In this document: one piece after another, positions 1-8,789 of the stretch
Layout: each line of letters begins with the position of its first letter
Numbering within the stretch: the stretch's first letter is position 1
Origin: CAVONV01 sp963697355
GTDB lineage: Bacteria > Acidobacteriota > Vicinamibacteria > Marinacidobacterales > DATDRI01
Direction of reading: 5' to 3'
Assembly: GCA_963697355.1 (NCBI GenBank)
Contig: CAVONV010000004.1
Coordinates: 124,001 to 188,000 of the forward strand
DNA length: 64,000 bases
Program-made: the position numbers and the translations under genes
Notes under the pieces: model-generated
What the model saw: the letters and a program-made list of their open reading frames with translations, nothing else
The model's database searches: none
Told to the model about the DNA's origin: nothing

Positions 1-2
1 AA

Positions 3-110
3 TCTTGGTCGAGCTCCGGACACAGCGGGCTTCCCCTGGGGTTAGATTCTATGCCGGCCCCTGAGGTTGAGACGGATGAGGGCGGCTTCTTTCGACGGTG
101 GTTGTCTTGA
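3..110 (+). CDS. 3' end of an upstream gene, probably phage-derived (partial)
   Basis: A reading frame open from the left edge codes for 35 residues ending in DEGGFFRRWLS and stops at 108-110, overlapping the first codons of the terminase. Short overlaps between consecutive genes are normal in phage packaging modules, so this may be the tail of a gene preceding the terminase. The product cannot be identified from this fragment, and a chance open frame is possible. Confidence 0.3.
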   Translation, partial: SWSSSGHSGLPLGLDSMPAPEVETDEGGFFRRWLS

Positions 111-580
111 ATATCGTACAAGCGCTTCAGGACCGCAGCCTTCTCGGGCGTGTCTTCCCAGATCTAGACTCGTGGAGCGCCTGGGTCGTCTTCCTCCGGT
201 CCCTTTTTGCGTTGCCGATTCCAGCAGGGGAGCTCGAGGCACACACCGCTCTCTACCGCGAGCATACTGGCCGCGAGGAACTACCGACGGGACCGGCTAG
301 GGAGGGTTGGGTCGTCGCCGGCCGGCGCGCAGGAAAGAGCCGGATCGCCGCGCTCGTCGGTGTCTACCTCGCGGCCTTTCGCAACTACGGAGAGTTCTTG
401 GCTCCAGGTGAAAGAGCGGTCGTGATGCTTATCGCGGGTGATCGAAAACAAGCGAGAGTTCTCTTGCGCTATGTGCGCGCTTTCCTCGAGCTCCCGATGT
501 TGAAGCAGATGGTAGAGCGTGAGACCAAAGAAGCCATTGACTTGAACAACGGCGCGTCGTTAAGAAATTCACACGAGTAG
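98..580 (+). pseudogene. Phage terminase large subunit, N-terminal ATPase half (frame broken)
   Basis: This is the N-terminal half of a terminase large subunit, the ATPase/nuclease motor that packages phage DNA into proheads. The Walker A-like segment VVAGRRAGKSRIAALV is clear, and the upstream region is typical of terminases of small phages and gene-transfer elements. The frame ends at a TAG at 578-580. If one A of the AAA run at 565-567 is dropped, reading continues as RIHTSSYKSTRGYSVAALL into the next ORF, which carries the Walker B motif. So this and the following entry are one gene (about 98-1522, 474 residues) split by a single-base insertion. Start codon is GTG at 98 or TTG at 107. Family call is confident; whether the break is biological or a sequencing error is unknown. 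Confidence 0.8.
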
Positions 581-605
581 TTATAAAAGCACACGCGGCT
601 ACTCG

Positions 606-1522
606 GTGGCGGCTCTGTTGGCGGACGAGGTGGCGTTTTGGCAGTCGGAGGACTCGGCCTCCCCCGACATTGAAGTCATCAATGCCATCAAGCCGGGAAT
701 GAGCTCTATCCCCGGTTCCCTGCTCCTGGCTATCTCGAGCCCCTACGCGAGACGTGGGGCGTTATGGCGTGCTTACAAAAACCATTACGGCAAGGACGGA
801 GACTCGGTGCTGATTTGGCAGGCCCCCACGGTGGCGATGAATCCGACCGTGGACGCCAGATTCATTGCTGACGCCTATGAGGAGGACGAAGCGAGTGCTT
901 CAGCGGAATACGGTGCGCAATTCAGACGCGACATCGAATCATTTGTCTCGATCGAAGTTGTCGAAGGTTGCACCGTCGCAGGTCGGACACATCTCCCACC
1001 CGATGCAAACGTCGAATACTACGGCTTCGTTGATCCTTCTGGAGGCGCTCGAGACAGCTTCTGTCTTGCGATCGGACATCGCACCGACGAGATGGTGGTC
1101 GTTGATATGCTGGCCGAGAGACGAGCCCCGCTCAGCCCTGAGTCAGTTGTGGGGGAATTTGCCGGATTCCTGAATCAGTACCGCATCTCTTCTGTGGTTG
1201 GCGACAAATACGCGGGCGGATGGCCGAGAGAGCAATTTCAGAAACATGGCATCGGCTACGATGCGAGCGCCGCTCCGAAGAGTGACCTCTATAAAGATCT
1301 GCTCCCAATTTTGAATTCCGGAAAAATAGAACTCTTGGACAACAAGCGCTTGATAAATCAATTGGTGGGGTTGGAACGTCGCACGAGTCGCAGTGGAAAA
1401 GATTCGATCGATCACGGGCGGGGGGTTACGACGACGTAGTCAATGTCGTTGCCGGCCTGGCCTCTGCGGCCGAGCTCAAGAAAGCGCCGATACATACACT
1501 CGCGTTTAATTTGTGGGGATAA
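606..1522 (+). pseudogene. Phage terminase large subunit, C-terminal half with nuclease domain (frame broken)
   Basis: Continuation of the terminase. It opens with the Walker B segment ALLADEVAFW, then an RNase H-like nuclease domain in which YYGFVDPSGGARDSF and VGDKYAGGW are candidate metal-binding segments. The frame as written stops at 1437-1439 just after DSIDHGRG. One extra G in the run at 1420-1425 would restore GGYDDVVNVVAGLASAAEL, matching the usual C-terminal GG-x-DD-x-xNAVAGA pattern, to a stop at 1520-1522. The first break is +1 and the second -1, both in homopolymers, so the original frame returns. Either a decaying prophage gene or two homopolymer sequencing errors. Confidence 0.8.
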
Positions 1523-1537
1523 AGAAAGGAACAAATC

Positions 1538-2227
1538 ATGGCAAAAAAAGGTGAAAGCCTACGAGAAAAACTCAAACTTCTGGCTGATATTCAGTCACGA
1601 CGGCCGGCCGCCTACCCGTTTGACGCAAGCGAGATCCTATCGATGGCCGAAGATTACGACACGCGGCTCGAGAGTATCCAAAAAAACCGCGGCTTGAACA
1701 ACCTGGGAAGATCTGACGCCGTGGCCACCTTGGCAAAAGAAACGTATGGGCGATTGGGGGCCTTTGCCGAAAAAACACTTGGCGGCCTCACCGCGAACAT
1801 TGATTCCAAGAGAAGACTGTTGCTTGGCGCGCAGCCGACACCGACAGATCCCACGGCCGCACTATTGCAGGAGCTAAAGCGTCAAGAAATTCGACGAGCG
1901 TTCCAGGGGTTGGACTCTCTTCAAGCAGAGCTCCTGTTTCTGGACGCGACTCCGGAAATACGCGACGCGCTGGCCTCGGGGCCGCCAGTGGTGCGCCGAA
2001 GTCCGGATGGGCTCCCACGGGCAGAGCCGTTCGTGAAGCCGTCGACCGTTGACAAGGTTTCAATCGGCGAGGCGGAGGCTTCGAACCCATCAGGCGCAGC
2101 GGAAATCCGGGACCTCGAGGGCTTGCGCGGTAAATACGAAGCATTGGTGAACATGTTTAAGCAAGAGTTGAAAAAACAAACTCACGAAGTTTTGGACGAG
2201 CCCGTTGCAGCTCTAAAAAAAGCTTGA
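1538..2227 (+). CDS. Hypothetical phage-associated protein
   Basis: A 229-residue soluble protein starting 15 bases after the restored terminase stop, with a good ribosome-binding site (AAAGAAAGGA) before ATG. It is rich in charged residues and predicted mainly helical, with a possible coiled coil near the C-terminus (LRGKYEALVNMFKQELKKQ). No signal peptide, membrane segment or family motif is recognised. Its position after the terminase suggests a phage structural or packaging-region protein, but that is inference from context only. The downstream DNA carries no further recognisable phage gene. Confidence 0.65.
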   Translation: MAKKGESLREKLKLLADIQSRRPAAYPFDASEILSMAEDYDTRLESIQKNRGLNNLGRSDAVATLAKETYGRLGAFAEKTLGGLTANIDSKRRLLLGAQPTPTDPTAALLQELKRQEIRRAFQGLDSLQAELLFLDATPEIRDALASGPPVVRRSPDGLPRAEPFVKPSTVDKVSIGEAEASNPSGAAEIRDLEGLRGKYEALVNMFKQELKKQTHEVLDEPVAALKKA

Positions 2228-2583
2228 AACCCGTCGCGGTTGCAGGAGGGGCCTCATCGCGATGGACGGCCAGGTCGATGAGGTCGACATCGACTAGGCC
2301 GCGTCTCCGTGGCCCAGGACCCTCGGAACGTGAGCCGTGGGTCTGGGTCCACGGTCACCTCCTGGAACCTGACACCAACGGCCGGGCGAACCAGGCCCGG
2401 ATCAATCTGGCCGGTATCAGTGCCCCACCGGCGGGCGGTCTTCAAAGCTTAGGGTCGGTGAGTCCTGGGCCGGTGACTCACGGCAGGCAGATGTGAAACG
2501 GCTACTCCCGCTCCTCGTTGAGGGTGAGCATCCAGATGTCGGCCTCTCGTAGATGCGTTTAAGCAAGCTCTGGTATCTGTGTT
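2228..2583. other. Intergenic stretch with no convincing gene
   Basis: About 355 bases between the phage-associated ORF and the convergent kinase gene. A 90-residue open frame starting at 2224 has no protein-like composition and no ribosome-binding site. An 11-codon ORF (ATG at 2262) follows a GGAGG but looks like a fragment. A perfect 7-bp inverted repeat, GTGAGTC (2458-2464) with GACTCAC (2475-2481) and a 10-base loop, is the only structure seen. It may be the eroded right side of the phage remnant. Confidence 0.4.
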
Positions 2584-3969
2584 TCAGTGGAAGTTCTCCA
2601 CCAGCATGATGTCGGACTTAACGTCGACCTGTGTGTAGAGAATCCATCGACCGTCCGGTGAGACCGTGAAGCCAGAGGCCAGTTCGGTGTCCGATCCGAG
2701 CGACACCATCTCTTTCGTCTCACCGGTTGTCAGATCGAACAGCTCAATCGTAGGCCCTTTCTTGCCCTCTTGATTGAAGTAAACGATGTTCTGTTTCCAC
2801 AGGCACCAGAGAAACGGGTTGACTGGTTTCTTGAGAACAGGGGTCTCCTCACCTCCATCCACGGGGACTCTCCAAATACCCTCTAAGGGATCTTCCTTCG
2901 CGTAATAGACAAACCGCCCACCGTCGTCTTCCAAAGCTGCCCATCCGCCTTTCCGCGTCAGCTGAACGAGTCGATCATCTTCCGTAGAGATCTTGAATAT
3001 CTGGCGCTCACTGGCACGATCCGACCAGAAGTAAATCCAGCGCCCATCGCCGGACCAGCGTGGCACCGCATTGACAAACTCGTCTTGCGTAACCGCCCTC
3101 GAAAACCCGCCTTTGGCGTCCATCACGAAGATATCCCAGGTGGTTTTGCCACGACTTACATTGCGTTGATGGAAAGCTATGCTCTGGCCACTGGGAGACC
3201 ACGTGGGTGCTTCGGCCACATCTCCATATGTCAACTGATAGCAATTCTCTCCGTCGCTATCGCATACCCAAATGGCACTTTGTCCCGAGCGGAAGGAGGT
3301 AAAGGCAACCTTACCGCCGTCGGGCGAGTAATTGGGCTCGAGGTCCAGTAGAGTGGAATGAATGACCTTCGCGGCTGGATCGCGCTCCGCAGAAATCGGT
3401 CCGCCCACGCGCCAAATGTTCGCGTCCACGAGCCTCTGTGAATAGGCGAGTCGCTCTCCGGTCTCGGCAACGGAAACGTGTTTGGCATTGTCGCCGAACG
3501 AGAGCCGGGACGGATCTCCTCCTATTGCCGAGACCGTCCAGAGGCCACTTATTCCAAACCCCGATGTGAATACGAGAGCTGACCCATCTGTACTCCAATC
3601 CAAATCCCAGATGGACCATTCGTCAGTGGTATCTTCAGACGTAAGTAGTCGGAGGGCCGCACCTCCCTCCAGGGGCTGGACGCATATGTTCGCAAGGGCG
3701 GTGGGCCAACGCCTAATGAACGCTATGCGACTTCCATCGGGTGAGAAAGCCGGATGGCTGTCAATCACATACGGTGGCTGAGGAGAAGTAAGCCTTTGTT
3801 TCTCACCCGTTTCCCTTGAAAGTAGAAAGATACCTCCGTGTTCCTCGGGGGAGTCAGAGTCCACCATGGCGAGGAACCGGCCATCGGGAGACCAGTCCAG
3901 GCCATGTGTCGAGCCAAAAACTCCCATGGTGCTTACGGTCGAAGTAGCCAGACGACGCTCAGGGCCGCC
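2584..3969 (-). pseudogene. PD40/TolB-like propeller half of a Ser/Thr kinase (frame broken)
   Basis: C-terminal half of the kinase in the next entry. It has repeated PD40/WD40-like units of the form SPDGxxIAF/W (for example DWSPDGRFLAMVD, AFSPDGSRIAFI, NYSPDGGKVAFTS, TWSPSGQSIAF, TVSPDGRWILY), as in the TolB propeller. In acidobacterial kinases such domains lie outside the membrane and probably sense a ligand or partner. The kinase frame ends in LRRP at 3959; removing one base near 3970 restores VLGGPERRLATST and joins the halves into one gene of about 884 residues (2584-5239). The open frame reaches 4107 but residues upstream of the join have no protein-like character. No other damage is seen, so a sequencing error is plausible. 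Confidence 0.8.
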
Positions 3970-5239
3970 GCAGAACCGGAACCGAGAGTACTTCGTGCCC
4001 ACCTTCCGCCTCACGCAGAAAAGCAATCTCAAGGCCATCGGGAGACCAGGCCGGGCTGAAGTCGTCGGCAGGTGCCTTTGTGAGCTGCAACGGCTCTCCT
4101 CCCCCAATCAGCTTAACGTACAGATGGTAGTGACCATCCGACCCGCCGTTCCAGACGAAGGCGACTTGGTCGCCGTCCGGCGAAAGAGCGGGGTCTTGCT
4201 CCATGCCTGCAAGGCTGGTAAGGGGAACTGGGCGGGCTGGTGGTCCTGCAAGTTCGGTGGGCGAAAAAAAGAACCATGAGGCCGCGCCAATGCCCACGGC
4301 CAAAATCGCTGCCGCTATCAAGAGCCAGATTCTCTTGCCTCTTCGGATCACCGGTGTCGCGACTTGGGCTGCGGTGACAAAATCTCCCGAATCCACTTCC
4401 TGCTTTAGCTCCTCCAGCTCGTTTCTAACGTCTTTGGCGGTCTGGTATCGATGCTCTGTGTCTTTGACGAGACACCGACGGATGATCTTTCCCAGATCAC
4501 GAGGAATATCGGGATTCACTTCAGCCGCAGACTGAGGTTTATCTTTGAGTATTGCAGCTAGAAGTGAAGCCGCCGTATCACCCTTGAAAGGCCGCTCTCC
4601 CGTGACCATCTCATAGAGAATGATCCCCATCGAGAAGATGTCCGACCGATGGTCAATGTTCTTGCCCTCAGCCTGCTCCGGTGACATGTACGCCACAGTC
4701 CCCAAGATTCGCCCCTCACCCGTGGCCGATTGTGTGGGAAGCTCGCTGATCCCATCCTCTGCATGCTCAGGCTTCAGTTTCGCCAGACCAAAATCGAGAA
4801 TCTTGAGACTCCCCTCATCACTCACCATGAGGTTGTCAGGCTTCAAGTCCCGATGAATGATCCCTTGCTCATGAGCCGCACTCACTGCATCGGCTAGAGG
4901 AATGGCAACCTCGAAGAACTTATTCAGCGGCATACCCTTCTTTGGAATCAGCTCCGAGAGAGTCTTGCCCTTCACCAGCTCCATCGTGATGAAGTGGACG
5001 CCCTCTGCTTCCTCGACCGAATAGATGGTGACTATATTGGGATGATTGAGAGCCGCGACAGCTTTCGCCTCACGTTCAAATCGTGCCCGACGTTCCGCAT
5101 TCTCGGCCATCTCGGGTGGTAGGACCTTCAATGCCACCTTGCGACTGAGCTTAGTGTCTTCGGCAAGGTATACCTCACCCATTCCGCCGCTGCCGATCTT
5201 TTCAAGGACTTTGTAGTGGGACAGTGTCTGGCCGATCAC
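3959..5239 (-). CDS. Serine/threonine protein kinase with transmembrane segment, start of PD40 domain (truncated by frameshift)
   Basis: PknB/Stk-type (Hanks) kinase. Residues 1-270 carry the glycine loop IGSGGMGEVYLA, the lysine in VALKVLPPE, catalytic loop IIHRDLKPDN, DFGLAK and the activation-segment end YMSPEQAEG, so it should be active. A juxtamembrane stretch and one membrane helix (IWLLIAAAILAVGIGAASWF, about residues 305-325) follow, then the first PD40 units. The kinase faces the cytoplasm and the propeller the periplasm. The frame breaks at about 3970 (see the adjacent entry). Start is ATG at 5239. No cognate phosphatase is nearby. A similar intact kinase lies at 53462-56161. Confidence 0.88.
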   Translation of the reverse strand: MIGQTLSHYKVLEKIGSGGMGEVYLAEDTKLSRKVALKVLPPEMAENAERRARFEREAKAVAALNHPNIVTIYSVEEAEGVHFITMELVKGKTLSELIPKKGMPLNKFFEVAIPLADAVSAAHEQGIIHRDLKPDNLMVSDEGSLKILDFGLAKLKPEHAEDGISELPTQSATGEGRILGTVAYMSPEQAEGKNIDHRSDIFSMGIILYEMVTGERPFKGDTAASLLAAILKDKPQSAAEVNPDIPRDLGKIIRRCLVKDTEHRYQTAKDVRNELEELKQEVDSGDFVTAAQVATPVIRRGKRIWLLIAAAILAVGIGAASWFFFSPTELAGPPARPVPLTSLAGMEQDPALSPDGDQVAFVWNGGSDGHYHLYVKLIGGGEPLQLTKAPADDFSPAWSPDGLEIAFLREAEGGHEVLSVPVLRRP

Positions 5240-5530
5240 TGGGACTCCCTTTGCTGGCCGAGAGACATGTGCATTCTACGAGACGCGCCGAAGGGAGTTC
5301 AAATGAGGATCAAAGCTGAACCAGTCGGGCGATCAAGCGTGTTCGCATCGTCCCCGTCCAGCGGGCCTGATATGTTAGACGAGAAAAAGCGGCGGGGAGC
5401 CTCCCCTCAAGACACAAAAGAACGCCTCATTACTTGATTATTCTAGGGTGATCCACGGGAGGGAGGGCGCGGTGTCAAGAGGGTCCTTGGTGTCAGATGC
5501 TTTGATCTGGTCTCCTGGCGCGTGTTTGAC

Positions 5531-6298
5531 CTAAGTGACCGGCGGTTTCGCAGCCTTTAATTCGCGCCGGAGGTCCTCTTTCCAGCTCTCTATTGGGACG
5601 TACGTGACGCCGTGCCAGTCCGAAGGAAGTTCGACCCCGGATTCATGGATGACGCAGATCCGGGCACGGCCGAGCCCCCCCAGGAAGAAGCCGGTTTCAA
5701 ATACGACGTTCTGACGTGCGCGGGGCTTTGATTGAGCTTCAGTTTTCGCTCGGCCAACATCGTCGGCGGTCCATAAGGCGACAGCGAAATCGGCCTTTTC
5801 CGCATGTGAAAGTAGCTTCTCGATCAACGTCATGCCCTTGTTGGGTTGCTCGTGAAGGATGATGCACTCTAGACCTAGTTCCTTTTCCACAAATCGCGCG
5901 ACTTCTAACTTCAACTCTGTGTCATGGCCATGGACGAGAAAAACCCTGCTGCCGGTCTCTGTGTGAGAAATGCTCCTTTGCTCTGGAGAATTGATTATCG
6001 TTACTTGGCTTGCCTTGTCCGCGAATCCAGCGAGACTAGCTTCCTGTCGACCGCTTTCCTCCATCGTGATTTCAGCCTCAAGCGTACCGGCCACCGTGGC
6101 GAGGAATTCTTCTAAGGGTGCGAGCCCACCTTCTCCATCATAGAGCCCGAGCGTGATATCGGTGAATTCCCTGTGCAGTATTTGGATGGAGCTTCGGAGC
6201 CAAACAACGAGGGAGCCCACCCATCTTTTTGGCAGGTCTTCAGGCGTGATGTAATCTAGGTTTTTTCTCCAAAGCTTCACAGCTGATGGCGCCGACAT
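5531..6298 (-). CDS. Orphan TIR-like (PF10137/CAP12-type) nucleotide-binding protein, probable defence effector
   Basis: 255 residues. Residues 117-245 match the TIR-like family of predicted nucleotide-binding proteins (COG4271, PF10137): VFLVHGHD (119-126), ILHEQPNKGMTLIEKL (147-162), TADDVG (177-182), RARQNVVFETGFFLGGLG (193-210), PSDWHGVTYVP (225-235). In characterised relatives this fold is an NAD-degrading effector switched on by cyclic nucleotides in CBASS or Pycsar; the glutamate in VVFETGFF is the likely catalytic residue. Residues 1-115 form an unrecognised domain that could be the sensor. No cyclase, nuclease or other defence partner is adjacent, so it stands alone, about 160 bases from an initiator tRNA gene. 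The family call is strong; the defence role is inferred. Confidence 0.8.
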   Translation of the reverse strand: MSAPSAVKLWRKNLDYITPEDLPKRWVGSLVVWLRSSIQILHREFTDITLGLYDGEGGLAPLEEFLATVAGTLEAEITMEESGRQEASLAGFADKASQVTIINSPEQRSISHTETGSRVFLVHGHDTELKLEVARFVEKELGLECIILHEQPNKGMTLIEKLLSHAEKADFAVALWTADDVGRAKTEAQSKPRARQNVVFETGFFLGGLGRARICVIHESGVELPSDWHGVTYVPIESWKEDLRRELKAAKPPVT

Positions 6299-6420
6299 CA
6301 GCTCGGCGAGAATCTATGGATTTTCGTCACCATTAGGCAACATTCCGCCGTGAAAGTTCCAGTGGAATTTTTAGGCCCGCAAATTGTTTTGTTAGATGGT
6401 TGTTAGATCGGAGGAAAACG

Positions 6421-6447
6421 ATCACGGATCAATTCTCGTAACGTGAT
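6421..6447 (-). terminator. Possible weak terminator after tRNA-fMet
   Basis: Downstream of the tRNA (reading the minus strand) the segments ATCACG and CGTGAT form a 6-bp stem with a 15-base loop, followed by CGTTTTCC. The stem is short, so this is a weak candidate. Confidence 0.25.
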
Positions 6448-6455
6448 GCGATTTT

Positions 6456-6532
<77 letters not shown>

Positions 6533-6577
6533 TCACATGATAGAAGCGGAAGATATTAACGTCTCAGCGATGTTTTG

Positions 6578-7774
6578 TCAACCGGCTTGATCCATGGGGC
6601 GGTAGAGCTCTTCCGTCAAGCTCTTTAGTTGCTTGAGCTCATCCTCGCTCTCCGCAACGAAGGCGATGCCGACGTCATACTTCTTGGATGACCCATGTTG
6701 ATATTCTTGGAGGCGGACCACTTTTCCTTTGATGATGAATTTGTGATGCGGTTGTTGGATTAGGAGCGATAGTTCAGTCCCAATCGTCAGAGGAACGCCG
6801 CTCTCGAGCAATGCGCCATCCTTCGACAAGTTCTTGGTTTGACTGGTGAGCTCTTCTTGTTTTTCGCTGGCGGGTGCCTGAAAGGTCAATGTTCGAATGG
6901 TCTCGAACCGGGGTGAACGCCTCTTCTCCTCGGCGTGGAGAGTGATTCTGTTCTTGCCATCCGCCTTGGACAAGTAGAGCGCTCGGTCGGCCATGGTCAC
7001 AAGTCCTTCTTCAGATGACGAGTCAATCGGGAAAATAGCGACACCGCCGCTGACGCTCAGGTTGAGCCGATGCTCACGGATGAGGTGCTGGCTGAAGAGT
7101 GACTCGACATCGGCACGTATACGGTCGGATACGATGAAGGCCCCGGAGCGGCTGGTTTCGGGCAAGATGAGGGCGAACTCTTCACCACCGTAACGACAGG
7201 GGACGTCGATTTCGCGGACGCTTCTGCGAATGACCTCTGAACAGGCACTCAGTGCATCATCTCCTACGAGATGCCCGTGCCGATCGTTCACATTCTTGAA
7301 GTCATCGATATCCAACATGACGAGAGAGAACGTCAAGCCATAGCGTTGGGCACGGATCGTCTCGCGCCTCAAGCTGATGTTGAAATAATTGCGGTTGAAT
7401 AACCCCGTCAAGCTGTCCGTGGATGCGTCTTTTTCCTTTGCCAGAAAGGCCGCGATCTCGATGATCTTCGGATTCTGCAGGCGAGGGTGAAGGTTGAAGA
7501 AGTAGTCGAGAACCGCTACCTGGAGCCCGGCATCGCGACCCAGTTGGTCTGAGAGACGTTCACGATGTTCCTCGATGGCAGACCAGTGGCGCTGCGCGTC
7601 TGTCTCTTGGTATTCCAAATGAGTCAGTAGATGGATGATTTGGGAATGTAGGGTGCTGTCGGTTTGGATGTATTCGTTCAGATGGTGGTGCGCAGTCTTC
7701 TCGCCGGATCTCAGTGCATCCAGTAGAGCAGTGAGCTTCTGTCTTATGTCCCCTCGATCCAGTAAATGGTCCAT
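6578..7774 (-). CDS. Diguanylate cyclase (GGDEF) with C-terminal PilZ domain
   Basis: 398 residues from the ATG at 7774, preceded by AGGAGG; the frame is open further upstream but without a good site. Residues 1-115 are an unassigned helical N-terminus. The GGDEF domain (about 116-280) has the active-site sequence GGEEF at 196-200, the substrate segment DIDDFKNVND, and the product-inhibition site REID five residues before GGEEF, so it should make cyclic di-GMP and be feedback-inhibited. The C-terminal part begins with RRSPRFETIRT and resembles a PilZ domain, usually a c-di-GMP receptor; whether the full RxxxR...(D/N)xSxxG pattern is functional is less sure. One protein would then both make and read the signal. 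It is cytoplasmic, with no membrane helix. Confidence 0.9.
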   Translation of the reverse strand: MDHLLDRGDIRQKLTALLDALRSGEKTAHHHLNEYIQTDSTLHSQIIHLLTHLEYQETDAQRHWSAIEEHRERLSDQLGRDAGLQVAVLDYFFNLHPRLQNPKIIEIAAFLAKEKDASTDSLTGLFNRNYFNISLRRETIRAQRYGLTFSLVMLDIDDFKNVNDRHGHLVGDDALSACSEVIRRSVREIDVPCRYGGEEFALILPETSRSGAFIVSDRIRADVESLFSQHLIREHRLNLSVSGGVAIFPIDSSSEEGLVTMADRALYLSKADGKNRITLHAEEKRRSPRFETIRTLTFQAPASEKQEELTSQTKNLSKDGALLESGVPLTIGTELSLLIQQPHHKFIIKGKVVRLQEYQHGSSKKYDVGIAFVAESEDELKQLKSLTEELYRPMDQAG

Positions 7775-7929
7775 GATTCCCTCCTGGTCACGAGAAGGAG
7801 ATTTGCAGGGCTTCTGTGGGATGAGGGGCCCACTTTTTACCTTCCCCACGCAAAAGGAAAGGGTCTGTATCGACAGGGGGATCGTAACAGAGGGGGGATT
7901 TCAAATCAAACCGGGCCCTTGTGGGTTAG

Positions 7930-8370
7930 CTAATCGTAAAGGTGAAGAATCTCCAGCAAACTCTGTCGGAAGAGTTTCTTACGAGGTCCCGTTTGAAGAT
8001 AGTAAAGCAGGAAGGGCAGACTCAAGATGTGATATCCGGCCAGGATGAGGTGCAAGGTGGTGGCGTTCATCGCGGTCCCCCTTGCGTAGAGAACCAGAAA
8101 CCACAGCCACGTTCCCAGGTAGAGGTACCCGAACACCAGTCCGGCGAGCCTTCCAAGCCAAGTCAGGTGCCACAGCATGTAGGCAATGGCTAGATAGATG
8201 GCGACATCCGTAGCAATGTGCCAAACAGAATGTTCGGTAAAGGGATTCCAGATGAAAGTGGAGCCCCATTCCCTATATTTCTGAATGGCTTCGAGGAATC
8301 CGCTGAGAACGAAATACAGCGTCACGAAATAGACGCCGAGCGGCCGTTCGGCATTTTTCGAAAGATCCAT
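7930..8370 (-). CDS. Small integral membrane protein, unknown function
   Basis: 146 residues with four likely membrane helices: VYFVTLYFVLSGFLEAI, ATDVAIYLAIAYMLWHLTW, LAGLVFGYLYLGTWLWFLVLYA and LHLILAGYHILSLPFLLYYL. A basic C-terminal tail follows (RKKLFRQSLLEILHLYD). No catalytic motif is recognised. The start at 8370 is supported by a -10-like TATAAT just upstream (8392-8397 on the minus strand), leaving a very short leader. Confidence 0.65.
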   Translation of the reverse strand: MDLSKNAERPLGVYFVTLYFVLSGFLEAIQKYREWGSTFIWNPFTEHSVWHIATDVAIYLAIAYMLWHLTWLGRLAGLVFGYLYLGTWLWFLVLYARGTAMNATTLHLILAGYHILSLPFLLYYLQTGPRKKLFRQSLLEILHLYD

Positions 8371-8391
8371 GAGTTTCTCTCATTATACATG

Positions 8392-8397
8392 CTGATC
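8392..8397 (-). promoter_or_regulatory. Candidate -10 box (TATAAT) for the small membrane protein
   Basis: A perfect TATAAT 21 bases upstream of the ATG at 8370. No good -35 element is seen at the expected distance. Moderate to low confidence. Confidence 0.35.
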
Positions 8398-8448
8398 TCG
8401 GTGCATTCGCGTGCTTCCAGAGCAAAAAGTCCGCGGTGTCCGGCGATG

Positions 8449-8454
8449 TATAAT
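8449..8454 (+). promoter_or_regulatory. Candidate -10 box (TATAAT) reading into the 67-bp repeats
   Basis: A perfect TATAAT on the plus strand 15 bases before the first 67-bp repeat unit. A transcript from here would run through the repeat array into the TPR gene. No convincing -35 element is seen. Confidence 0.3.
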
Positions 8455-8468
8455 AGATGGCGCATGAA

Positions 8469-8721
8469 GCTGACGAGCGGAGTGAACAATGACGGCCGCT
8501 CGCAGCTTATGCGTCAGGACTTGTGGTCGAATATGGCTGACGAGCGGAGTGTAAACAAGTTGCTTGCTCACAGCTTGTGGGCCACTGCTTGTGGTCGAAC
8601 GAAATTGGCGAGCGGAGTGTAAATGGTCGCTTGGTCGCAGCCTATGCGCCACTGGTTGTGACCTAACCTGGCTGACGAGCCGCGTGGAACTCGTCTGCTT
8701 GCTCACAGCTTGTGTGCACTG
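8469..8721. repeat. Imperfect 67-bp tandem repeat, about four units
   Basis: Four units, located by the core GAGCGGAGTG at 8475, 8542, 8610 and (degenerate, GAGCCGCGTG) 8677, spaced 67, 68 and 67 bases apart. Each continues with a variant of GCTTGCTCACAGCTTGTG and then CACTGCTTGTGGTCGAA. Neither strand shows a sustained protein-like frame. The array fills the gap between the divergent membrane-protein gene and the TPR gene. Confidence 0.75.
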
Positions 8722-8789
8722 TTGATTGACGTCGGCCGAAAGAGCCGATTTCGGTAGGGAGGTAGACCTCGCATCTTACGGTTCTCAGT

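Noticed and set aside
2224..2496. A 90-residue open frame after the phage-associated protein
   Set aside because: No ribosome-binding site, proline/arginine-rich composition typical of non-coding GC-rich DNA.
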